DNA of 64,000 bases from Nautilus pompilius (lineage: Eukaryota > Mollusca > Cephalopoda > Nautilida > Nautilidae). Each line of letters begins with the position of its first letter. The first letter of the stretch is position 1. Location of the stretch: contig JACATO010001113.1 of the NCBI GenBank assembly GCA_018389105.1, forward strand, positions 89,501 through 153,500. The letters run 5' to 3'. Positions 15,001-30,000 of this stretch are shown here, piece by piece. The translations under genes were made by a program, and so were the position numbers. The notes beneath the pieces are model-generated. The model ran no database searches. It was not told where the DNA came from and saw only the letters and a list, made by a program, of their open reading frames with translations.

Positions 15001-18000
15001 ACTTAACATTCCCGGGTTGTGCAGTGACCCAGGGTTAGATTACTGCACTGCTAAGAGGAGAGCCTGAGTTCACATCCTGGTAGGTACCATTTCCTTGCAT
15101 GGTTCCTTCTTAACCAGCTGATCCCATGTGGTTTCCTCTCTACACCTAAAGAATGAAAAGTTCTAGTAGGGATTTTTGTTAGGTCAGCCAGTTTGTTTGT
15201 GCTGGCCAAGGTTTCTTGTGTCACACCTGTCTGGCTAGTGTTCCAGATAGAGGAGTCAACATTCATTTGCATACACATCTAGGTGCTACAATAGCTTTAA
15301 AAAGTACTGTGAAATCCCTTAGACACACATTGTACCTGTTATTCCTACACCATGTTTTATAGAAATGCTTAAATAATAATATAATTCTAATCAATCTATT
15401 TCTTTGCTAAACAAAAACAGTGTATAAAGAAAATGAAGAAAAATTAACAGCATTACTTTAATATATTAATAATTTATTTTAAATAAAGTACTTTTTTTCT
15501 CTACCAAGGAAAGATTTTAAATTATTATTTTTTTAAAAAAAGAAAACATCAGGGGAAATGTTGAGTCAGTTTTTTTTTCCAAGAAAATTTTAATATTTGG
15601 TTCTATTCAAACATGTACAGTAGCACTCCTATATATAAAAAAAAAAACAAATTTGTTGCTTTACAGTTGTACAGGGGCTGTATAGCATTTGGTTGTGTAT
15701 CACAATTATACAAGACAAACTTTATGGTGTTTTTATGAGTTATAACATGACCATCATCTCTCTTAACTTTACCTCAATTATACTCAACAGATGAAGCATC
15801 AAATATTTTCCTTCAATATATTTTCCATACATTAAGCTCATTTACCCATAAAACACTGAGAGGCCATGATATGTCAGTTGGCGTGTTAAAACATTTCCTG
15901 TGCTCAAATCAGATGTTGCACAAATCACAAACCTGAACTATGGAGTCTGTTTCACCAGTTTTCCAGTTAAATGTGCAAATTTTTCCATTCTGCTGTCCGG
16001 CCATGAGAATGGTACGGTTCGTGTTCTTATGGGCAGTCATTAATGTCTTATCTCTGATATTTTCAGTGGTCAGTACTCTCTGCAGACTGGTCATCTCTTC
16101 ATTCTTCACAAATTTCACAATGAACTCGTAAAGGAGAAGGCATGTGCAGAGTCCTAAAAACAGTGAGACCCTGTATTAACTGAAAGTAGCCAACTATAAT
16201 GTTCTATGTTTAGAAAGCTAGGATGCCCAGGTCTTGCTACATGTGCCATTTGCAAATGCTGCAGAAAACAGGGGGGGATTGCTACACACTGAGAAGGCAC
16301 AATATCCAACTAACCCTGACATTAAACACTTCATGCTATAAAAAGCAAGAGAACTGTTATCAATTTTTAACTCAGAGAAGGCAAAAACTCTTGATTAAAC
16401 CAGGCATTTTAAACAGGGAAAGTAATTGTAAGAAAATAGAAAAATTAAAAGACATGTAAACATTTTCTGAAATAAGAAGCATTCTTAGTTTATTTTTTGT
16501 ATGCATGCATTATAAAATTCTTTTTAGTAAATAACGCCAACAATAACCCAAAAAATATAAATCATACATCTGATTATACCATTTCTGCTTCATGAATTTG
16601 GCTCTGCCTGCACAATTTCTTTCTCTTGTCAAATATAACATAAGATAATACACATTCAGCAGTGCATCTTAAAAGATTTTCAAAAATGAATTGAAGGAAA
16701 ATTTTTTAGAAATCTTCTAAAACAGAAATGAGGCAAAAACTTCTTTTTTTTACTTTATCCAGACTTGTAGTAGTAGTAGGAAGAAGAAAGGTTTCTGCAC
16801 CTGTGGTACTCTGCCAGCTCCAGGACTCGTCTTTGATGCATGGGTTTGTGGCAGTATTCCATTTTAAGATACAGCCATCATTCATTAGTGTAAACAGGGT
16901 ATCTGTAACAAGCAAGAGTCAGTACAGAGGAAGAAGAAAAAAGAAAAAAAAGTAAGTAATCTAATTAGAAGTTCATTGTAAGTAAACAAACGATTCTTCA
17001 AAATCACCAGTAAGTTGTATTTGGATAGAGTAACCCATCAACATATGATCAGCTTATTTTAAAACAATCATAGAACTTTGTGCATAATGTATTGAGGCAA
17101 ATGCACAGAGATAAGCATAGAAAATTTAAGACCTTCAGCAGAGGAACAAAATAAAATTTCACCTAGTCTTGGCACATCTCATTAAACTGAAAAGTATGCT
17201 TGCTATTTTCATCTATCACAATAAAACTATGCTGAAGGACACCAATTATACAACGTAGTGTGAAAATTTTGCCCTCACATCAGACACTGCTTCTTGTTTA
17301 TGATCTTTGTGTTTCCTTGCTTTCCTCATATTTTCTAGATGCTTGCTTCTTTCTATAAATCTGTTTGATATTCCTTTTATTCTTTATTTTTACAATAAAA
17401 CCAATGCCATAATTTTATTTTTCTGTTTAAATTATTAAATATACCATTATCATCATCATGTTCTTACAGTTTCAGTGTTGTCATGTTTGCCACATTCCAT
17501 TTTTGAAGACAGTCTGTTTTCATAATGATAGGGGGTTAGCCTTGCACTCAGCCCCACCTGTATTATTAACCAGATACCATAACATTTTTTCTTGGCATTT
17601 TCCTTTGTATTCCAAAAAACAAGCTGAATATGGAATCTTACAATGACCTATTTTTTTTTATTCTTGGGGTGTAACTTTTATCAATACATGAAAATGATCT
17701 TTTATCAGTTTTAGAGAATTTTTCCTGTTTCCATCTAAAGATCGTGTGGCTGATATGTAGATTTTCACTTCCTTAAAAATGCCATTCGAGTCTTGCAAAA
17801 AATCCAGAACAAAATCCAACTGTACATGGAATTCCTGGTTTGTATTGCTAAAAAATTTGCAATGACTTAAAAAAAAAAAAGATGGGCATGAAAAAGAAAA
17901 TCAAATTGGCTTTTAATGGCAAAGAGTTTGCATTTAGTCAGCATCTCATGGTTAACTGTGGTATTATAAGCAAAAGGAAAATTTCTGTCTAATGATTTGA

Positions 18001-21000
18001 AGATTTGGTGAACTAACAATCCATTTTGGCTAACCAATTTTAAACGCTTGCTCCTTCATCTCCCAAATAGTCCAAATAACAAGTTTGACTTTGTGTAGTT
18101 AACTTAAACTTTAGTAATATGAAATATGGATTATGTATTGGATTATGCCTGCTTTGAGTCCATTACCTACTGGTTAATTACTCAGCATGCTATCCACTGG
18201 TGCTTTGAACTATTAATTACAACATTTACTTTCATTCTATCCAATATATGAAATACTATACTGAAATTTCTTAAAGCTATGAATTACTGTATACATAATA
18301 GTCAGCACCATGATTTTGATTTGAATAAAAAGATTTTAAAATTATTATTTAATGCCATTTACATATTATGCCATGCACTGTCATACCATTTCTGCTTTCC
18401 ACCATTTAGACAGACTTCTTGCAAGCTTACAACCATAATCACATAAACATACATAACAGTGGGAACACAAAGTGATCCACATAAAAATGAAGTGAGAATT
18501 TTGAAACTAAAAGGAAAGGAAAGAAGATTACATGGTGGCAAGAACAGAAAACATGTTACCTTCTGCTATAGCATATGCTGTGTCAACAACATGCAGATTT
18601 GGTTTGCAGTCTATTACCAGGGTGGTTATTACAGCACCTGACCAGGGTATCATAATGTGGACATACAAATCATTAGATATTACAACAGCCCGCAAAGGGT
18701 AAACTGGGTGTGTGGTCATCTTAATTGCTGTCACTTTGGTCCTGAAAGGATGCATACAAAAAAAAAACAATATGTCAACTGCAAATTGAAATCAAAATGT
18801 GCAAATAATGTCGAGAACAGTGGTCAGTCACATTCAACTTAAGAAACCTGAGACATAAAATGGGGTTACAGTGCTCTCTGGAAATTTAAAAAAAAAAAAA
18901 AAGAAAAACTATTCACAAGAGTAAACAAACAAATTAATTGCTTCTTTAGTTTGAATTCATAGTTAAATTTCCAACCATCTAGAAACCGACAAAGCAGTGA
19001 TCATAACCTATCGACCAAATCCTAAACCAATATGCACACATATTTCTATGCAAGAAATTATGGTTGCTGCTTCATCAGTTGTGAAGCATGAGGTGGAGGA
19101 TGAAGTCGTAAGTTCAAATCACAGAGAGAATCCATGTTACAACACAAAGTTTTATTAATTTTCCAATTGATTTTATAACAGGTATAAGTGAGAAAGCAAT
19201 AATAAAAAAACAAAAAAAAAAACTTGATAGTAAGAGATATGCAAAATAAAAGCAGAGGTATTGCATTCTCAAGTAAGGGCAACAAAAGGCATTGCATGTA
19301 TTTAAAAAGGCAATTGGTAAAAGTTTGTCTTGTATCTTAAATGCTAACAAGACATGTGCATTCCTTTTTCCAGCAAAAAAAAATCATAATTGAGTAATCA
19401 CTCAAATTGCAGGTCAGTAAGCAGGTCTCATCGTGTGACAACCATGGCTTTGGGTTCTCGATGAGTCTGGGCTATGTTCTTTGGTTTCTCTTGCTCTTCT
19501 GCACTGACCCATCCTTGCAGATTCTCTCTGAGAACTCAGGATGCTTCCCACCACCACTCAGGAGAGACTTTCTATCCAAGGTTGGTTTAGTTCTATGTAT
19601 ATTCACCCAGAACAGGAATGATGCTACTAAAAAGAAGACATGGTGTTTTTACTTTTACCACCCCACACACACTGTAAAAATAAAACATATTTTTGACTCA
19701 TCAACAGAATATTACGAATGAAATAAGGATAATATTAACTGTTTTGCTGCTGCAGGCCCAATATTGCGAGCCAAATGTAAGCTGAGGTAGACCACATGTT
19801 GCATCCAAAATAACATCATTGAAAACTGCAGTAGGCCCAGCAATGTAGCCTGCCAAACTTGCTTCAACAAATAGATAGGATACATGGGAAATGCAAATAT
19901 GCAGAATATAGAAATAAAAAAATTCAGATCTAAATTTCAGAAAAAGGATATAACTAATATTAATTTATTATGACAATGTTGTTGTTAATTTTAAAAGTAT
20001 CCATACCCAACTATCATAAAAACCTCCTGGAGATGTTCTATATTCCACAGGTCAATGTGTCTGTCAGCATATGTGTAAAAAATGGTACTTTTCTTTTTAG
20101 TACACAGATGAACTGCAACCGTATCTGTTGCAACTCTGCAATTAATGAATGGTGTAAAATTTTAAGGTTAACACTAGAAAAAATTGTCTGAATTGATGGC
20201 ATTCACACTTGTTTGGCTCTATGACCTGCAAGCAATCACAAAACCAGACCATGCTTTTACAATAAAGATTTTTACAAAAGAAATGCTTCTTTTCTTAAAC
20301 TTAAGTCTAGGATTAATTAAAAGAAAATTCTCAGCCCTCATAACTTTGTTCTATTAATAAGTGGAATACCTGAGAACCAACCAAATTATGAAATTTTTGT
20401 TTTTAGCATTATCTGATAGATACATAAGCTGGGACTGATCAGATTAGGACAAGTAGTTGGTAACATCACAAAGACAGGAGGGGTGGCCTTTTTGGAATTT
20501 TCTTTACTCAAGACTATACGACGACTGCAAAGAAGAGTATCAAATATGGCCAGAGAAAAAGCAGTCTCAAAACACAAAACTGTTATATGCACTTCTGAAT
20601 ACTGAAAAAATAAACTAATGAAGGATTTGGCACATACACCAAAAGTGTCTATTACACATGGCAGAGGATAACACTCTCTAAGATAAAACACAGTAGAAAG
20701 CAGTTAGGTCAGATCACTAATAAATAATAAGCAATTCGACTGCTGTATCCAGAAATTATAGTATTGCTAAATGGCAACAGAGAAATCCCATTTGAACAAT
20801 ATGGAGGCACATTACCACTGTGGATTTCATGATTGTGTAGCTCTAAAAAAAAGGATAGAAATTAAAAAAAAACCTAAAAGACCATGGTGGGCAAAATTAC
20901 ACATAAGCTAGAAAAATGATAGATGCAGGAAACCAAAGCATGGAGTGGTGGACATATGCTGGATCAGTGCACCATTTCTAGAGTAGGATGTAGAAAGGTA

Positions 21001-24000
21001 GTGTTACGATTTGGGCATGTTTTGATGGGGGAACAGACCCCAGGCACGATTACGACTGCACCCTCTGGTGTGTGATTTACTGGTTGAGGTTTCTTTGTTC
21101 CACAAGAAGGTGACATAAACATCTGCCTGAGTTATGCAGAGGCTACATTAGAGCAAGAAACAACAGCGTTCTGTAAAACATAGTTGGGGGGGGCAGGCGC
21201 GGTACCGGTTACCCAAATTTCCACCTACTGAACTTGTCTGCAATGGCAGTACATTTCTACAGCTTTGAACGCTCTAACAACAAATTGTTTTTTGTAAATT
21301 GCCGAACAAAAGAAGAAAAGTGTTTGCTTTTTCTGCTGTTGTTTCTTGATAAATCCAAGATTTCAATTAGAATAAACAGTTTACATTTGCCTTCACCAAA
21401 CACTCAGAATTTTCCATAAAAAAAGATTTTTTATGCATGATGCATCTGTCTGTGTGTGTGTGAGAGAGAGAGAGAGAGATTTAACATCTCTGAAAATCAA
21501 TATTATTACTGTTGTTGTAAATATTAAGAACTTCACTACTTTCTAAATCGGAGTAAAATCTAGAAAAAAGGTCTTGCAGAATTATGACATTTAAAACAAA
21601 AACCTTGCAGCTGACAGAAGTTATGCAAGTATAATGATTTGCAATTTAAAAAAAACAAAACAAACAAAAGTAACTCAAGGTGATGCTACACTTATATAAT
21701 TTATCAAAATTAAATGAAATTGTGAAACATGAAAGATCTAGAGCAATTTGGTGGGCTTAATTTGACATTTAATAGGTGTTTTTAATAAGTTTTACAATCC
21801 TTTCTTATTTTTCTCATATCATTGTAGAACTTAAAAAGCCAAACAGCTGGGCAATTCTCAAACCTGATGATGGAGTGGTACAGGTTATATAGTTCCTTTG
21901 AATCTCTTTGTTGCATTATACCATACTACACTTCTATACATGTTATCAAACACAGTGACACCATTTAAATGCTCATAGAAATTATTTTGCATTATACTAT
22001 GCTGAAGAAATCCCAATTAAGAAATTAAGAAAATATATGCACCTGTCAACTTCATCGAGTGTCTCTAGACTCCATGCACGGATGGTATAGTCAGTGCTGG
22101 TTGACATCAGATTCGAGTTCTCATGCAAAATGTCCATACTGGTTATTCTTGAGCTGTGACCCACAAAGACCACAACTATGTGCCAGGTGTTGTCCCATAT
22201 TTTAACTGGAAAATAACAAAAATACAGTGTGGCAGAAATGAACATAGATGCTTCTACCGTAGAAGTTGTTGCAAAAAATGATCAATTAATCATAAGATTT
22301 ACAGGCCTCAAGGTAATGCTGGTGTTGAAAGCTTTACCATAAAGTAAATGGGGCTCCAGTTATAGTTAGTTGTGGTTGTATTGAATTATAAAATGATGTA
22401 AAGTCTATAAACTTATATACCCCCCCAAAATCTTTCAAACTATCCATCCAATGCACTAGAGAGATATTCTGTATTTTCTATTAAAAAAGAACAAAAAAAA
22501 AACACTGGCATCCAGGCTGCTAAGACACTTCGACCCCATGTAACCTGGGACTCCAAATAACAAGAGACATCATGGGCATCCGCAGGATTTTCCCAGGGGT
22601 GTGGTGGTGGCAGGGAGGGAAAATAAAAAAATTTCCACAGGATAAATTACAGGGGGGAATATGCACACTCTGCCAGTGCCTTATATTGTATTTTCCTATA
22701 TTGCTACTCTTCTCCAGTCCTTTGATCTTTTGGCCTTCAACCAGGTGTGGTCAGGCTCATTATTTCCTACCCCAATTCACCATGCACCAGTGTGAGTATG
22801 GTGGAATCAGACAGAAAAAAATTGCTGTCATCATTACACTATCACCATCAACTTTCCAGGGGCCCAGTCTTTCCTCCACCACCAATGCCCATAACAAGAA
22901 ACTTACCTACCTATTCACTAACTTTAAACATTTTAAATCCCTCAATTAGTATGTAACATAATCTGCAATATGCAAGTCTACAGTGTTAAATTCTAAATGT
23001 TTGCTCAGAATAACTATATCCCATCATTCCCAAAAGTCACTACTAGTAAGATGCTTTTCTAGCCCTTCCAGACTAGCAACATCCTTAATAAGACAGAAGC
23101 ACCAAGCCTGGATCCAATACTCTGGATGTCCAGCCAGTTTCAGAGTCTTTTCATTTTGGTAGTTCTATATTTAACACATCTAAGATTAAGTTCACCTGCT
23201 GCTATCTAGAGATACACAGTAAAAGCTCTTTTTGAGTAAGATTTTCACTTTGGTGTGGTGTCTCAAACCAAACTTCTATATTCAATGTGATAAATAAACT
23301 TAGAAATATAAATATCTTCTCTACAATTTTTTTTGTATTACATAGCCTTTGATGACCATTAGCCAGTGGTTAAGGAAGGGGGGTTGAGTTCTGTTCAACA
23401 CCTTAACTAACTTCAAAATTGTTTTCTAATTTGTGTTTCTTTTGCGATGCTAAATGGGCAAAGAGCTGACCTCAAGGTTGATCTATATTTTACACACCTA
23501 GACTATATCCAATGTTAGCAGCTACTCACCTGCTACATGAATGTGGTTCATAGTCTTCATTATCTTTATATTCTCCAAGGCATTCTTTGCCATTTCTACA
23601 TATTATTAATGACTTTTCTCAGTCAGGTTTAAATAGTTTTGACGCATGACTTACAAAGAACTTAAACCACTTTAAAATTGTTAGCCTCCATTGAGGATTA
23701 CCAACAATGAGATTTTCTGCAATCGATGTCTCAAACGTAAACAGTCTAGAAGAATTATAACAAGGTCCCCCTCCCTTCTTTTCTCTCTCAGCTATGAATT
23801 GTAAAAATCCTTGGCACCTTTGTGCTCAGCAGTAACTAGGTAAAGGTAGTGAATGTGCATACATTATACATATATCATATTGTTTAAATATATAAATATA
23901 CAAATATGAAAACACACACACACACATCGCTCTTTAGCAATCAATAGATCAAAACAACAATTCTTCAGAAATAACAATCTCAACAGGCAGCTTCATGTTT

Positions 24001-27000
24001 CACTACATAAATACAAAGAGAACTAAAAAGTTGACTTATACTGATTTATGACATTGTTATTATACATGCATGGAGGTGACATAAATATAAATATCCAAGC
24101 TTATAAAACACTTGTTTAATATGGAACCATTCATAACAATGGGAAAAAACACTTTGGTTAGAGACCTTTGTTTTATGCAAGGCAGCAATGTGTAGACAAA
24201 ATCAATAATCCTGGTCTGTGGGATTGCAACCCTTTCTTGGCACAGAATCAGTATTAAGGAATCCAGGGATATGGGTTTTACAAGGAAACATTTTCAGACT
24301 TATGCTGAATAGAGTTCATGTGAGATGGGGGCACAATCTTTCATATAAAAGTATTGTCTTTAGACAGATGACCACTGGCATAAATTGGGAAAAGTCCCTT
24401 TCAGAGAATGTTAATGTTTCAGGCAGAGGTTACAGTCCCTTCAAAGAATACTAGATGTGAATATCCAGTGGTCCAAATTGCATCTTGTACCTTAACAGAA
24501 AGACTGTCATATTTTGTTGTGGCTTGTAAATGGTTCAGTGAAAATTCCTGTGAATGATGTCACACCCATACTTTAGAAGTGTAAAAAACTGGAGTCATTA
24601 GATATAAAAGACAATATTTTAAGGGAAGGAGGGTCTGATAGTATCTGTGTTACTCACTGTAGCCAGCAACTGACATTGTGAGGAGTGAGAAGTGGTTTGT
24701 ATTTTGCTGCTCTTCAAAGCTAAATGATAAAGTCTCATGACTTTCATAGATCCTTGCACATGTTCTGCCACATTTGCAGGTAATTATTGTGGTTCATATT
24801 CTACACTCCTTTTCACAGTACATATTGTTCATCCAGGACATACATAAGTGGTTGTCTCATGGCTTATTTTCAACTGGAAAATCACCATGTTAACAATTGA
24901 CAGTGGAATATCTAATGCCTTGGAGATTCCTTGCTGGCTTCTACCATTGTGCTATTAAGTCTTATTTCTCATAAACTTCCCTCTGGTCTATTTGTTTTTA
25001 TGAACTACAATCATTTGTTTATCATGTGAGTTGAATAGGAGTTTCAAAGATTGCCCTTTTCTCTAATACTATACTTTAATCCAAATTATTTTATTTATGA
25101 ATTCCTTTGTATCCTTTGTTTTACAATGTACTGTTATAAATAGCTGGTTTACATCAGAGAAGCTCTTTTATTAAGCATTTTTTGATTATTTTGCACTTAC
25201 AAATTACCAATGACTTTATACTCACAAATTTTGCTGCTTTTTTTCCCTTACAAACTCATAACACTAGAATCCTTCCAATTATTATTTGTTTTTTACCAAC
25301 CTACTCAAATCTACTAATAATTCCAGTTGTTTTATAAATCCTGGGTTTATACTCAGTAATAACTTCCAATTAAAAATTTTAAAGATCAAAATATCATGAG
25401 AATTAAAGTACTTACTGCAGCCATCTTTACACCCTGTAGCTAGATATTTCAAAGTATTATAAAATGCCAAAGCAGTTATTTCCCTTTCATGGAGCTCTTT
25501 TTTGTAAACAATAAAGCTTCCTTCTTGTGCCCTGAACACCTGAAATAAAAAATTGAAATACATGAATCATGAAAATTAAAAAGGGGAAAAGGGAGAAAGG
25601 GGTTGGTTGGTGTTTGAAATATTCTACAGTATATTAGAAGTGTCCTCCACAAGCTATTTTCAACATGGTACAGTACCATGTATATATTGACAATTTAAAA
25701 TTTGCACCATGTTTGGAATTTTGTGCTGTCTGAAAAATTTGTATTGTTTTTAACATTTTACTAACCCAAGAACAGACAACAAGTTACACATACCAAATGC
25801 TATGACAATCCATGCAAATATACATCAAACAGAGTATAAATTTAACAATAACAAAACATAGCTGTTGTTATGACAGTACACAAAAATACACGAGAGAGTA
25901 TAAATTTCCATACATATATTCTTACTTCTACTCATAAAATCCAAAGTCTCTCCATCATGAAGCAAAGTCACAGCATTATCTTTTTTCACATAAACTATTA
26001 AGTGAGAAATGAAACTAAAGAGAGCGAAGTCAAGTAGAAAAGTTTGAGTCACTGAGTTCCCACTTCGAAGAACATTATAACTTCCACCAGGCCCAATTAG
26101 AGAGATACTTTATATCAACCATGGCTCAAAACTATAGCTGGTTGCAGTACAAAGAAAATGAGGGCATGCTTTGTCAATTTTGTATGCAACATAATCATCA
26201 TAAAAAGGAAATATGGAAGACTGTCTGCAAGTGCTACATACATATCAAAGAGCGAGCTGAGTTAGCAGTGCATACTGTAGCAATCAAGCTGGAGATTGAC
26301 CATAAACAGAGTGAAAAAGACTGGAATCAAACAGTCTATAAAGAAATTCATCACAGATGAATAGAAAGCTTTTGAGACAGTGCTCTGCTGTATGTATTTT
26401 CTTATGAAGAGGGAGACAGCCCATATAATAAAACAATACAGACTGCTGCGAGAGTTGGCAGTTGACATGTATATATTTTAAAACCATTAAAGAAAAGTCA
26501 GTATACAAGTACTGATCCAGGAGAATGGTGCAGGAAATGGTCACTTCATTGGGAGCTGTTGGACATAAAAAAAATTTTGACAGAACTAAAAAGCATTCAG
26601 ATATTTTAATGTACTGATAGATAAAACAACCGACATTTCACTTACAAAGCAACTTATTGTGCATGTAAAGTACGTGACTAAAGATGGCAAGCTGATTCAA
26701 TTCTTGGATGTGCTAAAGGTTGCCAATGGTACAGTTTAAACTATAACAGGTACCCTTCTAAGACATTTTTAAGAGTTAGAAATTCCTTTAGCAGGAAAAC
26801 TGAACAGATTTGGTAGCAATGGTGCAAGTTTTCCGATTAGTGTATGTAATGGTATCACCAATAAGTTGTAAGAGGTCTCCATCAATGCTGACAGCTGACC
26901 ACTGTTTTGCACACTGGCAAGCATAGGTGCAAAAGAAGTTCATTATGCTAAAAGATTCAATATGATCATCACCACATTTACAGGTTCTATGATTTTAGTG

Positions 27001-30000
27001 CTGTATATCTGGCTGTACTAAAGAACATTCAGGAGACCATGCACTATCCTAAAATGAACCCGAAGCAACCTAAAGATGTCAGATAGCTTAGTCATGAAGC
27101 AGCATGCAACACAATATGTCAGATCCTACCAAACTTAATCATTCTTCATTGAGAAGCTAAATAATGGCATAAGTTGCAAGCTGCTGGTTTGGCAAAATTA
27201 ATCGAGAATTGGCAGTTTGTAGCAATACTACACGATTATCCTGCTGCAGTTAGTTCCTGTTTAGGTACTTCCAGGCTACCAGTCTTGACTATGGTCACAT
27301 TAAGAATCTCGTTCAGGATACATTCAATATCATGAATGCTCAAATAAAGGCCAGCAATACTAGAAATGAAGAAAACCATTGACTTGTTGAATGGTAAAGG
27401 TGGTTTCAGTATCTTGTATATGGATGAAGACCCAGTTTCAGTATCTTGTATAAGGATGAAGACCCATTAAACAATAAAACTAATATTAATGACAAGTTCA
27501 TTCTGTCAGTTATCAAGCATATAAGAAGATTTCATGATGCATAGTTCATTTCTGCTTTAAAAATATTCAGTGCAAAATGCTTGATGGATTTAGATCTGGG
27601 CATGTTTGAAAAATACAAATTATAACAATTTTAGATATTACTGCAAAGGTTTGGTATCTTATGAATAAGGAAAAAAAATAAGACAAGTAAAATGGCTTGG
27701 AGAAATTGAACTGTTGAAGAAATAGGTGCTTTGCCACTAAATGAGTCTGACATTCTCGAAATTTTGCGAAGTTACTAGACTTATTGTGGTTTCAACAGCA
27801 GATTATGAGTCTGGCTTTAGCTGCATTGATAGAATAGAAGATGAATTACAAAACTGATTCATAAAAAAAGTATTGAACTCACTAGTAACATTAACGCTTC
27901 ATAGCAATGATGTCAGTTCTTTTGTGACTATTCTGAAGCAGCAAATATATGGTCTGGGCTTCATAATCAAAAGTTGGTTGTATGAATTATGGGACACTTC
28001 CACCATGTTTGAATTTTTAGCTGTGGAGGACACTGATTAGAAGCTGCAGAAATAATATCTACCAAATAATAAAAAGAAAAGAAACTATATATATAATGTA
28101 ACTGCAACTGTAACCTTAAAAAAAAATTATTTGTCCCATTTATGGCAGAAGATAGGCAGCAATGAAACGCACTGCAACTCCACAGTCGAGAGAACAAAAA
28201 CAGTTCTGCATTTTGTTGGCTGTCCTCTCTAAAACAATGTTGGTAAATTTGTCATCTTTTAAAATCTTGGTGGTTCCATTCTTGTGTTGAACCATGTAAG
28301 CAGCAGCATGCTGGAATACCCAAGTCTGGAAAACCCAAAAAAAAAAAAAAAAAAATTTCAAATGCAAGAAATGGTACAGAACAGTGTATGCTAGGCAGCA
28401 GATATCTGCAATTTCTAAGAAAACAGCAAGAAGTACGAGGGAAGGCTGAAAAGTTCATAGGCTGTCAATGATGCAAAAGTCACATTTGATCAAATGTGGT
28501 TTATTTTTCAACATAGTCTCCCCTGCGGTCCACACACTTCTTCCATCGGTGTTGCAGCGCTTGGATTCCTGTGGTATAGAAGCTCTCATCCTGATCCTCA
28601 AAAAAGTCCTCAACAGCAGATATGACCTCATCATCGGTCTGATACTGCTTCCCAACCAAATGTTTTTTCATGTTGGGAGATGGTGCCAAATCAGGAGAAT
28701 ATGGAGGGTGATCAACCAGTTCAAAACCACATTCACGCACAGCAGCCATTGCAACCACAGACGTGTGTGCAGGAGCACTGTCCTGGTGAAACAAGACTCC
28801 TTTTGTCAGTTTTCCAGGCTGTTTTGACTTGATTGCTTTTTGCAGCTGCCTCAATAGGTTGGCATAGCATTATCCATTGATAGTTTGGCCTTTCTAAAGA
28901 TAGTCAATGAACACAATGCCCTTTGCATCCCAGAAGACGGAGGCCATCACCTTCCCTGCCGATGACACCACCGTGGCCTTCTTTGGAGGGGGGAGATAGG
29001 TGTTTCCACTGCATGGACTGCCGTTTGGTCTCTGGCTCGAAGTGGTGAACCCAACATTCATCTTGGGTGAGGAAACGTTCAAGAAAACCAGTTGGATCTG
29101 TTTCAAAAAGTGCCAAGTTTGCCTGCGACATGACCAGCCTGGTGTGCTTTTGATCAGGCATCAAAAGCTGTGACACCAACCGAGCGGAAACCTTCAACAT
29201 GCCAAGTTCGTTGTGTAAGATGTCCTTGACTCGTTCACGGGAGATGTCTACAGCATTAGCTATCTGATTAACAGTTAAATGTCTGTCATCCATCACCATG
29301 TGGTGAACACGGTTGATGTTTTCTTGGGTGGTAGCCATGGCAGGACGTCCGGACCTTTGGTCATCTTCAAGGCTCTCCCTACCCCTCTTGAATTCAGCTG
29401 TCCACTTTTGCACAGTTGATAAAGCCAGAGCATCGTCCCCTAATGTCGCAACCATGTCGGCATGAATGTCCTTGAGGGCTAACCCCTTTTTCTGCAGATA
29501 TTTGATAACACCATGGTGCCAAATTTTATCCATATTCTCGAAATGTCTCCAGTACAACTTTTCACAGTCCTGAATTACTTATCCAATGTGGGTTTATCTG
29601 GAAGAAAACAATGCAGTTAGTATCAGGAAAGGTTTAATTTAATGCATGCCAAGTTGCATTGCTGTGGCATAACTCCTTAGTCAGCTCATGAACTTTCCAG
29701 CCTACCCTCATAGGATTAGTAAAACTAAGAGAATAATATGGAGGAAGAGATTTATCAATATGTTTGATCAAAAAGAACAACAACTATGTCTTTGTGGATG
29801 ATGGATTCTTGGTGAAATTGAGCAAACTAATCAACACAAAAGTCCTATTCTAAGTTAGAAGAGCACCAAATACCTCTTGTGGCAGAAAACTGTCTTTACA
29901 TAGTATAACTGTGGAAAAGTCAAATGACAGCAATAAAATTAGTGAAAATTTTTTTTCAATCAAGTAGTTTAATTATCTAGTTTTTTGCACAGTAAGCCAA

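Noticed and set aside
19050-19140. B-box-like GTTCAAATC as a tRNA gene or SINE
   Set aside because: No A box or cloverleaf and no shared SINE body.
20386-20691. 101-residue minus-strand frame next to WD40 exon 8, first considered as the missing exon
   Set aside because: Its phases do not fit exons 7 and 9, and it lacks WD landmarks; the 20,007-20,135 exon fits both.
28140-28172. Extension of exon 5 through VRFIAAYLLP to a stop
   Set aside because: The GTGCGT donor at 28,172 gives a clean join CGVA-VFRAQEG with exon 6.
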